From: Lophius americanus
Lineage: Eukaryota; Chordata; Actinopteri; Lophiiformes; Lophiidae
NCBI GenBank assembly: GCA_037951165.1
Contig: JBBDHG010000008.1
Span: forward strand, 9,927,501 to 9,991,500
Direction: 5' to 3'
Length of the DNA stretch: 64,000 nt
In this document: positions 10,343-23,200 of the stretch, piece after piece
How the letters are laid out: the number at the start of each line of letters is the position of its first letter
Position numbering within the stretch: position 1 is the first letter of the stretch
Made by a program: the position numbers and the translations under genes
Notes under the pieces: generated by a model
The model's input: the letters and a program-made list of their open reading frames with translations, nothing else
Database searches by the model: none
Told to the model about the DNA's origin: nothing

Positions 10343-13300
10343 ACACTGACTACTACTACACTGACTACTACTACACTGACTACTACTACACTGACTACTA
10401 CTACACTGACTACTACTACACTGACCACTACTACACTGACTACTACTACACTGACCACTACTACACTGACTACTACTACACTGACCACTACTACACTGAC
10501 TACTACTACACTGACTACTACTACACTGACTACTACTACACTGACCACTACTACACTGACCACTACTACACTGACCACTACTACACTGACTACTACTACA
10601 CTGACTACTACTACACTGACTACTACTACACTGACCACTACTACACTGACTACTACTACACTGACTACTACACTGACTACTACTACACTGACTACTACTA
10701 CACTGACCACTACTACACTGACTACTACTACACTGACTACTACTACACTGACCACTACTACACTGACTACTACTACACTGACTACTTCTACACTGACTAC
10801 TACTACACTGACTACTACTACACTGACTACTACTACACTGATTACTACTACACTGACCACTACTACACTGACTACTACTACACTGACTACTACTACACGG
10901 ACTACTACTACACTGACTACTACACTAACTACTACTACACTGACTACTACTACACTGACCACTACTACACTGACCACTACTACACTGACCACTACTACAC
11001 TGACTACTACTACACTGACTACTACACTGACTACTACTACACTGACTACTACTACACTGACTACTACTACACTGACCACTACTACACTGACCACTACTAC
11101 ACTGACCACTACTACACTGACTACTACACTGACTACTAATACACTGACTACTACTACACTGACCACTACTACACTGACCACTACTACACTGACCACTACT
11201 ACACTGACCACTACTACACTTACTACTACTACACTGACTACTACACTGACTACTACTACACTGACTACTACTACACTGACTACTACTACACTGACCACTA
11301 CTACACTGACTACTACACTGACTACTACTACACTGACTACTACTACACTGACTACTACTACACTGACCACTACTACACTGACCACTACTACACTGACTAC
11401 TACTACACTGACTACTACTACACTGACTACTACACTGACTACCTGACTACTACTACACTGACTACTACTACACTGACTACTACTACACTGACTACTACTA
11501 CACTGACTACTACACTGACTACTACTACACTGACTACTACTACACTGACTACTACTACACTGACTACTACTACACTGACCACTACTACACTGACTACTAC
11601 TACACTGACTACTACTACACTGACTACTACACTGACTACTACTACACTGACTACTACTACATTGACCACTACTACACTGACTACTACTACACTGACTACT
11701 ACTACACTGACTACTACTACACTGACCACTACTACACTGACTACTACTACACTGACTACTACTACACTGACCACTACTACACTGACTACTACTACACTGA
11801 CTACTACTACACTGACCACTACTATACTGAACACTACTACACTGACTATTACTACACTGTCTACTACTACACTGACTACTACTACTACACTGACCACTAC
11901 TACACTGAACACTACTACACTGACCACTACTACACTGACTACTACTACACTGAACACTACTACACTGACTACTACTACACTGACTACTACTACACTGAAC
12001 ACTACTACAGTGACTACTACTACACTGACTACTACTATACTGAACACTACTACACTGACCACTACTACACTGAACACTACTACACTGACTACTACTACAC
12101 TGACTACTACTACACTGACTACTACTAGACTGAACACTACTACACTGACCACTACTACACTCAACACAACTACACTGACTACTACTACACTGACTACTAC
12201 TACACTGACTACTACTACACTGACTTCTACTACACTGACTACTACTACACTGACTACTACTACACTGACTACTACTACACTGTCTACTACTACACTGACT
12301 TCTACTACACTGACTACTACACTGACTACTACTACACTGACTACTACTACACTGACTACTTCTACACTGACTACTACTACACTGACTACTACTACACTGA
12401 CCACTACTACACTGAAAACTACTACACTGACTACTACTACACTGACTACTACTACACTGACTACTACTACACTGTCTACTACTACACTGACTACTACTAC
12501 ACTGACTACTACTACACTGACTACTTCTACACTGACTACTACTACACTGACTACTACTACACTGACTACTACTACACTGACTATTACTGCGCTGACTACT
12601 ACTACACTGACTACTACTACACTGACTACTACTACACTGACTACTGCTATATTGACTACTACTACACTGACTACTACTACACTGACTACTACTACACTGA
12701 ACACTACTACACTGACCACTACTACACTCAACACAACTACACTGACTACTACTACACTGACTACTACTACACTGACTACTACTACACTGACTTCTACTAC
12801 ACTGACTACTACTACACTGACTACTACTACACTGACTACTACTACACTGTCTACTACTACACTGACTTCTACTACACTGACTACTACACTGACTACTACT
12901 ACACTGACTACTTCTACACTGACTACTACTACACTGACTACTACTACACTGAACACTACTACACTGACTACTACTACACTGACTACTACTACACTGAACA
13001 CTACTACAGTGACTACTACTACACTGACTACTACTATACTGAACACTACTACACTGACCACTACTACACTGAACACTACTACACTGACTACTACTACACT
13101 GACTACTACTACACTGACTACTACTACACTGAACACTACTACACTGACCACTACTACACTCAACACAACTACACTGACTACTACTACACTGACTACTACT
13201 ACACTGACTACTACTACACTGACTTCTACTACACTGACTACTACTACACTGACTACTACTACACTGACTACTACTACACTGTCTACTACTACACTGACTT

Positions 13301-15134
13301 CTACTACACTGACTACTACACTGACTACTACTACACTGACTACTTCTACACTGACTACTACTACACTGACTACTACTACACTGACCACTACTACACTGAA
13401 CACTACTACACTGACTACTACTACACTGACTACTACTACACTGACTACTACTACACTGACTACTACTACACTGTCTACTACTACACTGACTTCTACTACA
13501 CTGACTACTACACTGACTACTACTACACTGACTACTACTACACTGACTACTTCTACACTGACTACTACTACACTGACTACTACTACACTGACCACTACTA
13601 CACTGAAAACTAATACACTGACTACTACTACACTGACTACTACTACACTGACTACTACTACACTGTCTACTACTACACTGACTACTTCTACACTGACTAC
13701 TACTACACTGACTACTACTACACTGACTACTACTACACTGACTACTACTACACTGACTACTACTACACTGACTATTACTGCGCTGACTACTACTACACTG
13801 ACTACTACTACACTGACTACTACTACACTGACTACTGCTATATTGACTACTACTACACCGACCACTACTACACTGACCACTACTACACTGACTACTACTA
13901 CACTGACTACTACTACACTGACCACTACTACACTGACTACTACTACACTGACTACTTCTACACTGACTACTACTACACTGACTACTACTACACTGACTAC
14001 TGCTACACTGAACACTACTACACTGACTACTACTACACTGACTACTACTACACTGACTACTACTACACTGACCACTACTACACTGACTACTACTACACTG
14101 ACCACTACTACACTGAACACTACTACACTGACTATTACTACACTGTCTGCTACTACACTGACTACTACTACTACACTGACCACTACTACACTGAACACTA
14201 CTACACTGACCACTACTACACTGACTACTACTACACTGAACACTACTACACTGACTACTACTACACTGACTACTACTACACTGACTACTACTACACTGAA
14301 CACTACTACACTGACTACTACTACACTGAACACTACTACACTGACTACTACTACACTGACTACTACTACACTGAACACTACTACACTGACTACTACTACA
14401 CTGACTACTACTACACTGAACACTACTACAGTGACTACTACTACACTGACTACTACTATACTGAACACTACTACACTGACCACTACTACACTGAACACTA
14501 CTACACTGACTACTACTACACTGACTACTACTACACTGACTACTACTACACTGAACACTACTACACTGACCACTACTACACTCAACACAACTACACTGAC
14601 TACTACTACACTGACTACTACTACACTGACTACTACTACACTGACTTCTACTACACTGACTACTACTACACTGACTACTACTACACTGACTACTACTACA
14701 CTGTCTACTACTACACTGACTTCTACTACACTGACTACTACACTGACTACTACTACACTGACTACTTCTACACTGACTACTACTACACTGACTACTACTA
14801 CACTGACCACTACTACACTGAACACTACTACACTGACTACTACTACACTGACTACTACTACACTGACTACTACTACACTGTCTACTACTACACGGACTAC
14901 TACTACACTGACTACTTCTACACTGACTACTACTACACTGACTACTACTACACTGACTACTACTACACTGACTATTACTGCGCTGACTACTACTACACTG
15001 ACTACTACTACACTGACTACTACTACACTGACTACTACTACACTGACTACTACTACACTGACTACTACTTTACTGACTACTACTACACTGACTACTACTA
15101 CACTGACTACTACTACACTGATTACTACTACACT
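10343..15134. repeat. 4.8-kb minisatellite of 15-bp units with higher-order repeats
   Basis: About 320 near-identical units of ACTGACTACTACTAC, with common variants (ACCACTACTACACTG, and units with AACACTACTACACTG or TTCTACTACACTG) and interspersed 12- and 18-bp units. The left third (10,343-11,840) often alternates two variants, giving a 30-bp dimer. The right part has higher-order structure: the rare variant ACTATTACTGCGCTG recurs at 12,580, 13,771 and 14,971 (spacing 1,191 and 1,200 bases), and ACTACTGCTATATTGAC at 12,640 and 13,831 (spacing 1,191). Because unit lengths are multiples of three and lack stops, both strands stay open for more than 1,100 codons (LTTTT on plus, VVVVS on minus). 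These frames are a by-product, not genes. The array lies between a reversed L2 fragment and a hAT relic. Confidence 0.97.
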
Positions 15135-15139
15135 CGGGT

Positions 15140-16461
15140 TGCAACACCGAAATTGTATTAAGACAAAGTTGGTGGAGACAGTCCACGCCAATCTGTTAGC
15201 GGTCCAGAACACAGGAAAGCAGAATAAACAGAAATAAATACAATTTGCAGCGGATAGTGAAGGTGGCGACAGACTCCCCAGCGTCCACACACATCCGAGC
15301 CGTTGACTGATTTACTGAATCCTTGAAGTCAACAAAACACTGATCAAATACCTGCAAAAGAGATTTTCAATAGCAGAGTCATATTGATCACCACTGAATG
15401 CTGTCTCTTCCTCCTCCTCAAAAAATAAATATGAAAAGACATCCTAAAGCTGGGAAATTACCCGAGTATTCACTCCACTAAATCTCAGGTTGGTGTAGAA
15501 GGCTTTCAAGCTTTCATAAGCCGATGTGATGAGCCTAGTAGGGCCTTGGAGCTTCATATTAAGTACGTCCAGCTCCTGTGTTTCCACAAGGAAAGCAAAG
15601 TCCATGACCCATGTTGGATCGTTGAAATCAGGAACATCCATTCTGCCTCCTGTTCACTGAACTCAAAGAATGTGCTGAGGCAGTAGAGGAGAAGTACTTG
15701 GCTTCACATCAATAGAATAAAATACATCACCATTTGCTGAGTCAATTTCTCCTACAAAAGCCCGGTACTGTTGGTGCTGTAAACCCGTCCCTGTTATAGA
15801 ATGGGGCTCCATCAGTGGTGATGTATTGGGCATAAACTCAGGAACTCTGTCACTACAAATTTGCAATTAATACCCCAGATAAAAATGTCTCGCTGAGTGC
15901 TGTCAGTTTTGTCTGTGCTTTTGTCAAGTGCCACATAGTATTCAGAGAAAACCTGCGTTTTATCACGTAACAAATCATAAATGTCACTTGATAACTCGTC
16001 CGCTCCACCACTGTGTTTGCCCACAAGGAGATATTGTGGGACAAGCTTTTTTTTTTCTGTATAGAGGATATCAGCTACTTGCAACACGCAATCTTTCAGA
16101 AATTGCCTTCGGTGAACGGATTTACCGCGTTGGCGATGAACTCACCATGTAACACGCTTAAACCCAAACCAGTATTCTCCTGGGATTTATGGAAAATACG
16201 TTGCTGAGACACGGGCTCTCTCTGTAATTTTGTGTCTATTTTTCCCCTCGTCTTCCACGTAATGCACTTGCTGTTCTCCGTGTTTAGTGGAGGAGTGACG
16301 CTTGAGATTAAACTCTTTTAATACGACCACCTTTTCCTTGCATATCAGACAGGTAGGCCCAGCCTTCCCGTTGAGTTCCTGGAGAAACACTGCATTGTCC
16401 ATCTTTCAGGAAATCGTCTGCGTTCTTCATCTATTTTTCTTTTGGGTTTAGAAAGAGACAT
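15140..16461 (-). mobile_element. Decayed BED-finger hAT transposase (GTF2IRD2/ZBED5-like type)
   Basis: On the minus strand, from right to left, pieces of one transposase follow in order. A start at 16,459-16,461 begins MSLSKPKRKIDEERRRF. Then, after a frameshift, comes a complete BED-type zinc finger (16,187-16,390) with C-x2-C in CLIC and H-x4-H in HSSTKH. Next are the EYYVALDKSTDKTDSTQ segment (about 15,950-16,000), typical of domesticated relatives such as GTF2IRD2 and ZBED5, and DFNDPTWVMDFAFLV (about 15,600). Several shifts and stops separate them. A non-coding-looking part resembling the family's later region (acidic EEEE stretch, SGDQYDSAIE-like) continues towards the minisatellite. 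The C-terminal dimerisation segment is not seen, so the array probably replaced or interrupted it. No terminal repeats or target duplication were found. Confidence 0.8.
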
Positions 16462-16649
16462 CTTTGGCTACCGTCATCAAAACAACAAGATTCTGCGCGC
16501 TCCATATTAAAAATCACCTGAGCAGGTGTGGGTACCTTTGACTTATGTCATTATTTTGGGACAACTGCTCTATTTTTAAAATCAAATATATTTTTTTAAT
16601 TTAAATTTTATATGTAGCACCAGTTTAAATTAGTTTGAAAAAAAAAGGA

Positions 16650-16745
16650 AAATATACAACCGACCGCTTCCAAAATCAGTCCAGTTCTTCCTCGCACCAA
16701 GGTTGGTCTGAGTACACAATTTGAAAATGATCCACTGGCGGCGAT
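16650..16745 (+). repeat. Unnamed dispersed repeat, module 1 copy
   Basis: Contains CCAAAATCAGTCCAGTTCTT, then CCTCGCACCAAGGT, then ACAATTTGAAAATGATCCA. The same ordered words occur at 20,149-20,230 and 55,711-55,795, and inverted at 39,310-39,375 and 47,580-47,625. I cannot assign a class; no protein is visible. Confidence 0.7.
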
Positions 16746-16846
16746 GCCGGTTCGATAATATCCCCAACCTTTCAGGGGTATAAAACCTATCATGCTCAAT
16801 CTAGACTCTGGAAATGCCTCAAACTCTCTCTGAACAGCCCCTGAAC

Positions 16847-16984
16847 TTAATCTTCAGCAATTCCAACATTATCCAAAAGCTTTTTCACCAACTCCCGAGC
16901 AGTGTTGTCATGAAGGACAACTTGTCCTTCAAACGTCATTGCCTGTTCAATGCAGGGCAGAGCTGTCTGGGTGGCGAAGGGATC
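16847..16984 (-). CDS. Unidentified 45-residue terminal reading frame
   Basis: The minus strand reads PFATQTALPCIEQAMTFEGQ, then VVLHDNTARELVKKLLDN, then VGIAED and a TAA stop. The composition looks protein-like: an acidic/basic helical pattern, with C or G common at third codon positions in its first half. Directly upstream is TTTAG followed by GAT, so it could be a last exon with a weak acceptor. It could equally be a piece of a decayed mobile element, since an unnamed dispersed repeat lies 100 bases away. I do not recognise the family, no start codon is defined, and there is no sign of partner exons nearby. Confidence 0.25.
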   Translation of the reverse strand, partial: DPFATQTALPCIEQAMTFEGQVVLHDNTARELVKKLLDNVGIAED

Positions 16985-19900
16985 CTAAACGATATTGGGC
17001 TAGTGGACTTAAGGTTATGGCTAATAAGTATACTTGTTAAATACTTTGTAAATGATATGAAATAAATGCATTCAGGCAGAGTTAACAAGCTCACTGTTTT
17101 TATTTCTTTAACGTTAAACAGCACACATTTTGAATACTTCATAAATAAGGCAAAAACCTGATAATGAAAATAACCTGATGCCATTGCTTCCTCTTCCCAG
17201 TAAAACAAACCGAATGTATGCTCACTTTAAAAATCTGATGAAATACACGCATAACAAGCTCTTATTGACCCACTCTCTGTGGCAGCCAGGAACTTAGTGG
17301 CAGAATCCATGTAGTTTGTCTCGACGACTAGCACCCTCGTGTGACTGAAAGGGGTATTGCAGTTATGTATCTGAGGACCATGTAAGCAATTCAACAAAAA
17401 TAATTTGGTGACCCATTTTAAATCTTTGGCGCCCCACACGAGGATCACTCATTCAGTCCCTTTGGAATGCCTGCTGTAAAGGTTAAGCCCTCAATTACTT
17501 TCCACTGAAACATATGCCCTCTGTCGAACTGAGTGCCAAAATAATCTGCAACATGACTCCCGAAAGGGCATCTACAAAACAAGAGTGAAACAAACTAACC
17601 TTGTGAATTGACAGCTGTTGGATTCATCCTTATGCATCCTGACAAACATTCATTCGTGGTTACGAGTCTGGTTTCATGACATTCTTATATTTCTGATTTT
17701 GAAGTTGTGGAAACTGAAAAAAATTAAATAAGATGATGTGGGTCCCCATGATGATGGCCAAAAGAATAGTCCTAATTAATTTGTGTCAAAACTGAATTGA
17801 AATTGTTTATCCTAACTACTCTGCAAAGTTATTTCCAGGTAATACATTAATGTGAATATCGATTTTATTTTTAACCCCAGCCCATCTTATTAATAGCTTT
17901 CTTCCTTTAACGTGGCAGAGAAACAAAACTTTGTACCATCCATTCATAAGTTTCCTCGTTTAATACTTATTTCAGTTGGGTGATGAGGCTGTGCTGGAAT
18001 TTAATTTTAATGTTTCTGTCCAGTAGGACCTGGCAGGAAAAAGACTGTTTATCTAATTCTGCTTTGCGGCACAAGAGTATGATTAGTTCATTTATATTCA
18101 GCTCCCCTGAGTGTTAAGAAGGAAGCCAGTGAAGAGATGATGTATCTGTAGGTAATGTCCTCTCTAAAGCCCCGTGTGAGACCTTAGGTGGTCATTAGAG
18201 CTGTCATGATTGGTCTGTCAGTTCAATTAGTAGAATGAAGTGAAGTTTGATTTCAAAGATTTAGGATATCCATTAAGTTGAACAGAATCCACTTACAACA
18301 CTTACAGTCAGTACAACAGTTTTCACTGAAATGCAGCTGTGGTAGAGCAGCAGATTCGGAAATGTCTATATTAACCATCAAATGTGATTTATTTATTTAT
18401 TTTCCACCGTCCAGTCGGCTCCAGACTTCATTTGTTGGATTATTTGAAGTAATAATTTCATAATTTAACAATTAATTATTGAAGAGAACTGCAGATTGAT
18501 TGTGAATGAAAACAAAAACATTTACTTTGTATAATTACAGCCTTAATGTTAATCCCAAACGCATGTACAAATGATTCCAAACTTGATCTTGATAGGACCG
18601 GTTCTGCCCTCGAGTCACACTTTATTTCTTAGAATAGGCAGCGCTGTGAGAATGCAGATCTCGGCCAAGAGAGCTCAATTCCCTCATTAAGTCGGCGCAC
18701 GTAAAACTAATAGTCCCGTGATAGTTTGATGCATAAAAGATGACTCATTGAATATGAAAACCCACCATTATATACTATTACAAGTCTTGATCATCCCTAC
18801 ACTATAAATGTAACACATCCTTGATCATCTTCAGTATCTATGTGACCAAAGTCAGGCAGTGAGTTTCTTTTTTTTTACTTGTCTGGTGTTAATGTTTGCA
18901 TTTTTTTATTCAATGTTGTATTGAATCTGATGCACCAGAAAGAAAACGAAAAAAAAAAAAACGGTGGACAGTGCATTTACTTTGAACGATTAAAACTTTT
19001 TTTCTTGGCTTAAAATTTTTTTCCAATGTTTGTAAGCTCTGGAAAACTATGTAAGACAAAGGAGGTCCAGTTTAGAGTCCAGTATCAAATAAACAGAGAA
19101 TAAATTTATCAGTTAAAAACAATGAATAAAACAGATCAGTGGGTGCTCTAAAAAGATAAAAACATAGGTTCAAGACTAAAATATAAAGACTAATAATTTT
19201 TTGAAAATGATGTACAGATGTGCAAAAGAAATCTAAAGAAAAAGTACTTTAACTCGGAAAATTGCTCCTTTTATATATTGATGTTACAAACGACCTCAGT
19301 ATTCCACTTTCTCCCTAGAATCATGTTCTCTTGGGTAACATTTTCTCAAAAAGCCAGGTGCCCCACTCTTCCACCTGGTTTCACCATAATCAGCAAAATA
19401 GTTTAAAAATGTCCTATTTTTCGATGTTCAAAAAGAAAAGTAGCAAAAAAGAATCATGACTGTCAAGATTGAGCTTATGTGTTTTATTCATAATAGAAGC
19501 TAGAAAATTTGTGACACCAATGGAAAGACTCTTCCATCTTTGATGTGGATAGCCGTATAACCACTATTAACAATTACAATAGAATATTCATATAAAAATA
19601 GAAAAATGTTAAGGTTCAAATGGACCTAAAAATGTAAAAATAAGCAGTTTCGTCGCATAACTCAATGGACACTCATCGGAACAACGACTTATATGGTACG
19701 AAAGGGAACCAAAGTCTACACTACACCAAGCACCTTCTTTGCTGTATAAGCAAAGAATAGCTAAACTTCCACAAACATTTCACAAGAAGTGATATCCAGA
19801 GTCACTTTTCTTTGTAAAAAAGCCACTCAGTGACCTAAATCTTGTTTTTAATGAACACGCTGCGGCACACTTTCCCCATGAACGAGGAATACAATCAGCG

Positions 19901-20139
19901 TCTCAGGCACATCTCTGCACGACCGGTGGCAGTAGAATCCGTACTTGTCAACCCGAACGACAAGACAGACGACTGTCTGGATGAAATATGACAGCTTCAC
20001 GCTGAAATTAACTGCCAAATCAACCTGAAACCACTGACCCACACATACAACTGTGACGTCCCGAGTTTGGACTAAATCAGAACAACAGTTGAACAATTAT
20101 GGCGTGAAATCATTTGCAGATAAAGCTGCCCCTAGCGTC
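16985..20139. other. Gene-poor DNA, no feature recognised
   Basis: AT-rich sequence with only short frames. The stretch 17,970-18,130 and that around 18,600-18,740 contain homeobox-type cores such as CTCATTAAG and TTTAATTTTAATG and look less degenerate than the rest. They could be conserved non-coding elements, but nothing in a single sequence can show this. A frame at 19,848-20,096 (minus) has no recognisable family. Confidence 0.3.
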
Positions 20140-20280
20140 GGAAACATACAACCGATCGTTCCCAAAATCAATCCAATTCTTCTTCACAGTGAGGTGAACA
20201 AGGTTATAAAATATGGAAATGATCCATAATAAGGAGACCCAATGTCAAGATATATGGCACTGGGTCTCCCTATTATTCCC
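20140..20280 (+). repeat. Unnamed repeat module 1 copy with an embedded 21-bp hairpin
   Basis: The left part (20,149-20,230) repeats the module-1 words (CCCAAAATCAATCCAATTCTT, then GAAATGATCCAT). It runs into a stem-loop: 20,226-20,246 pairs with 20,256-20,276, with three mismatches in 21 and a 9-base loop AAGATATAT. The stem contains GGAGACCCA and TGGGTCTCC. All three mismatches are A/G differences and would form G-U pairs in one RNA orientation. Confidence 0.65.
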
Positions 20281-23200
20281 ACTGCCATCAGGGTGAGCCA
20301 CATGTGCTGCCCTACTAGATTAAAGCCGTAGATTAGACACACAGGTTGGCCCAGTATATGAGATATCATCTAAAACTCACGTTCACACACAGCCTGGTTT
20401 CAGAGGTGTTGTGACACTTCCACTTTCAAAGAAACATAAGTTCTCCCTGGGCACACACACTCTCTGGTGTTATTCACTGTACATTTCATTCAGTCAGATA
20501 ACTTGTTTTTTTCTTTTTCTTACCCTGTTGTGAGAGATTGTTTTCATACCCAGTCCTGTAGGTGAAATGAGAAAAGTCTTGGAAACATTTTTATTTTTGT
20601 GAACTGATTGAGCAGAACTGCATCTGCTCCTGTCGTCCTGTAGATGTCCCGCTTCTCCTGAGCAGACGAGTAGAAACTCCATAAACTGAGAAGGGAAAAC
20701 CACAAGTGTCTACAGAAGATGCATTCAGGTACAGTACTGCATTCAACTAGCACTTAAAATACCAGAACACAATCAGTGAAGATACTATTACCAAAGATTT
20801 AAGCCTGAAGAAGATGAGTTTTGCATTTTATGAGAGTCATAGACGCCATGTTTGGACAACTTCATTCAACCCAAACCCTGAAATCTGATGCTGAACCTGT
20901 GTGGGTTTGGATCCACCTTACATATGGTCACTTTGATCTGGTTCCTGTGTTTCATTAAAATCACATGTAATACCCAAAAGAACCCTATCGCTATCAGACA
21001 GCCCGTGGTTGTGGCTCTGCTCTGATCCTTTCATCTGTTTAGATAATCTCGCTGCCCGTCACACTCTGCAATTGTATCTGGACATTTTTCAACAGAATAT
21101 AAAATGAGCAGAAACCATTCAATCGGCTCTAATCTGCTGTTTTGACAGATTATTTGCAGTTGACAATGCAACCGGGTGCTTACTGACAAATGATAATTAA
21201 CAGTCCACTACGGAAAAATGTGGCTGTTTCGAGATGATCTGGTTGTTTATCTCACATTTTTTCAAACAGAGGGAGACATTCAGTTGAATACGAATGCTGA
21301 ACGAACTAAAATCTGAATACTAAGTAGCCTCAATTGGGCCATATTAACACGGAGACAGTTTTTCTATAAACATAAAAGTTTTACATAACATTGTGAAAAT
21401 GATGTTTACTCGCGTATATTTGCAAAAACAATTGACTTTGTGATAATTGCATGCCAGGTCAGTAGTAGGCACCCATGCACCTGTGAATTTATGCTTTCTC
21501 AGAGACAGATCAATGATGGTTGATGGATGCTACCAGGATTAAAACGAAGAAAAACAACTTGTCAAGTGGGAAGTTGTCACAGTTTTCACAAATGACGCAA
21601 ATGATCACATTTCACATTGATTGGTGTCCTTCTAGGGCGAGAAATGTGTGTGATGCTGTGATATGAAAGCCTATCAGTGTTGAACACACATTCGGCTAGG
21701 ATGTTAGATGCTTCGATCAAGTTCCTCCTCGCTCTATGTGGACATCAGGAACTGTCTGTGTGCGGCTCTGGGTGATGATGTGAACGCGGTCATGGTGGTG
21801 TTTGCTTCTCTGACGTACATGTGACTTCCACAGCAAATGGAAAAAGAAGCAACGGTGTTTTTTTCTTCCAAAGCCGATGATTGAATGAAACAAATATGGG
21901 TACGGTCAGAATCATATGATCTTGCTGCAACATATGGGGAAGTAAAAGTATTAAAGTGAAATTACTACAAAAAGTTAGGCAAAGAATACAAATGTAAGTC
22001 CAACGTTTGTATATTCTGTATATCCTTATTTTAAATTAATTCTTTACTCTTTTAAAAACATGCACGTTTAGATCTAATTTCAGGAAAAAAAAACTAAAAT
22101 CTGTGCTTGACAATAGGTGGCAGTAGAGGTTGAAACTTTATTTTTATAACAGTAAAAAAGATTACAGTTATTATTACAATTATAATGTGAAAATCTATTT
22201 GATTCAATTTGATTTTATGGAGGTATTTTTTCTTTCCAAACATGTTTTGCAATGATTTATTTATTTGTTTGCCATTAGTCAATTCAAATGTGGCAGCTGT
22301 ATTTCCTGGCGTCCACACAAGTCAAGATGACATCATAATGGGGAACAGACAACTACAGTAATTAAAATCCATGCACACATGGAAACAAAGGCAACCCTAC
22401 AACAGTCAAACTACAAAAACATTTAAAAACAAAACAATAATGAATCCGCACTAAAATCACAAGTAATGACAGATGATAACAACCAGGACATAGTATCTAA
22501 ATTGTAAAACATGATCTGCGGTTATTTGGCTGACAAAATTAATTGAATACGGGAATATTATTAAAAAATTAAATACAGACAAAGAAAAAAATTAAATACA
22601 GACAAAGAAAAAAATTAAATACAGAAAAAGCAAAAAGAATAAAAAATGTACTTACTCTCCCCATATTCGCCTAAACCACTAATCACGAAAGATGTAACCA
22701 AACAGTAGATAAGTTGGTAAAATACGTTTACCAGCCTTGGGTTGCTTGTATTGAACCAATTTGAACCACAGCAAGTACTTTCCCACTGCAGCATGGGAAG
22801 AATTTCTCAAAATAATCTGTAAAACCTAACAATGACTGGTTGAATGTGGGAGGTTCTTTCCTGGATTGTCAGTTCCGCCCATGAGTCCACCCGTGATTCA
22901 TATTCCTTGATTATCATTCTTTTGCTTCCTCTATTTATGGCCTCTACCAAAATTACCAAATGTCCCCTCAATGCCACCGACTATTTCTGTCTTTAGAAAA
23001 AGTCAGTTTTCATCAAATGTTGAATCATCACACTAAAACTCATTAGATACTTAATCAGGGCTGTCGGGAATTAAGTTTTTGATTAATCATGAGTTGGACA
23101 CCATGAAGCTAAAACTCCAGAGGGACTTTAATGCAAATGTGAACAGAATATGGAATCAAATTGTTAAAAGAAGACAAAGTAGGGGTAAAAAACAAACAAA

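Noticed and set aside
10343..15134. CRISPR-like array
   Set aside because: The units are contiguous with no unique spacers, in a vertebrate-type genome; it is a minisatellite.
10294..15290. Very long open frames on both strands (363, 1,283 and 1,191 codons) that read as VVVVS or LTTTT repeats
   Set aside because: They arise because the 15-bp satellite unit is a multiple of three and lacks stops in several frames. There is no start context, homology or mixed composition, and both strands cannot plausibly be coding.
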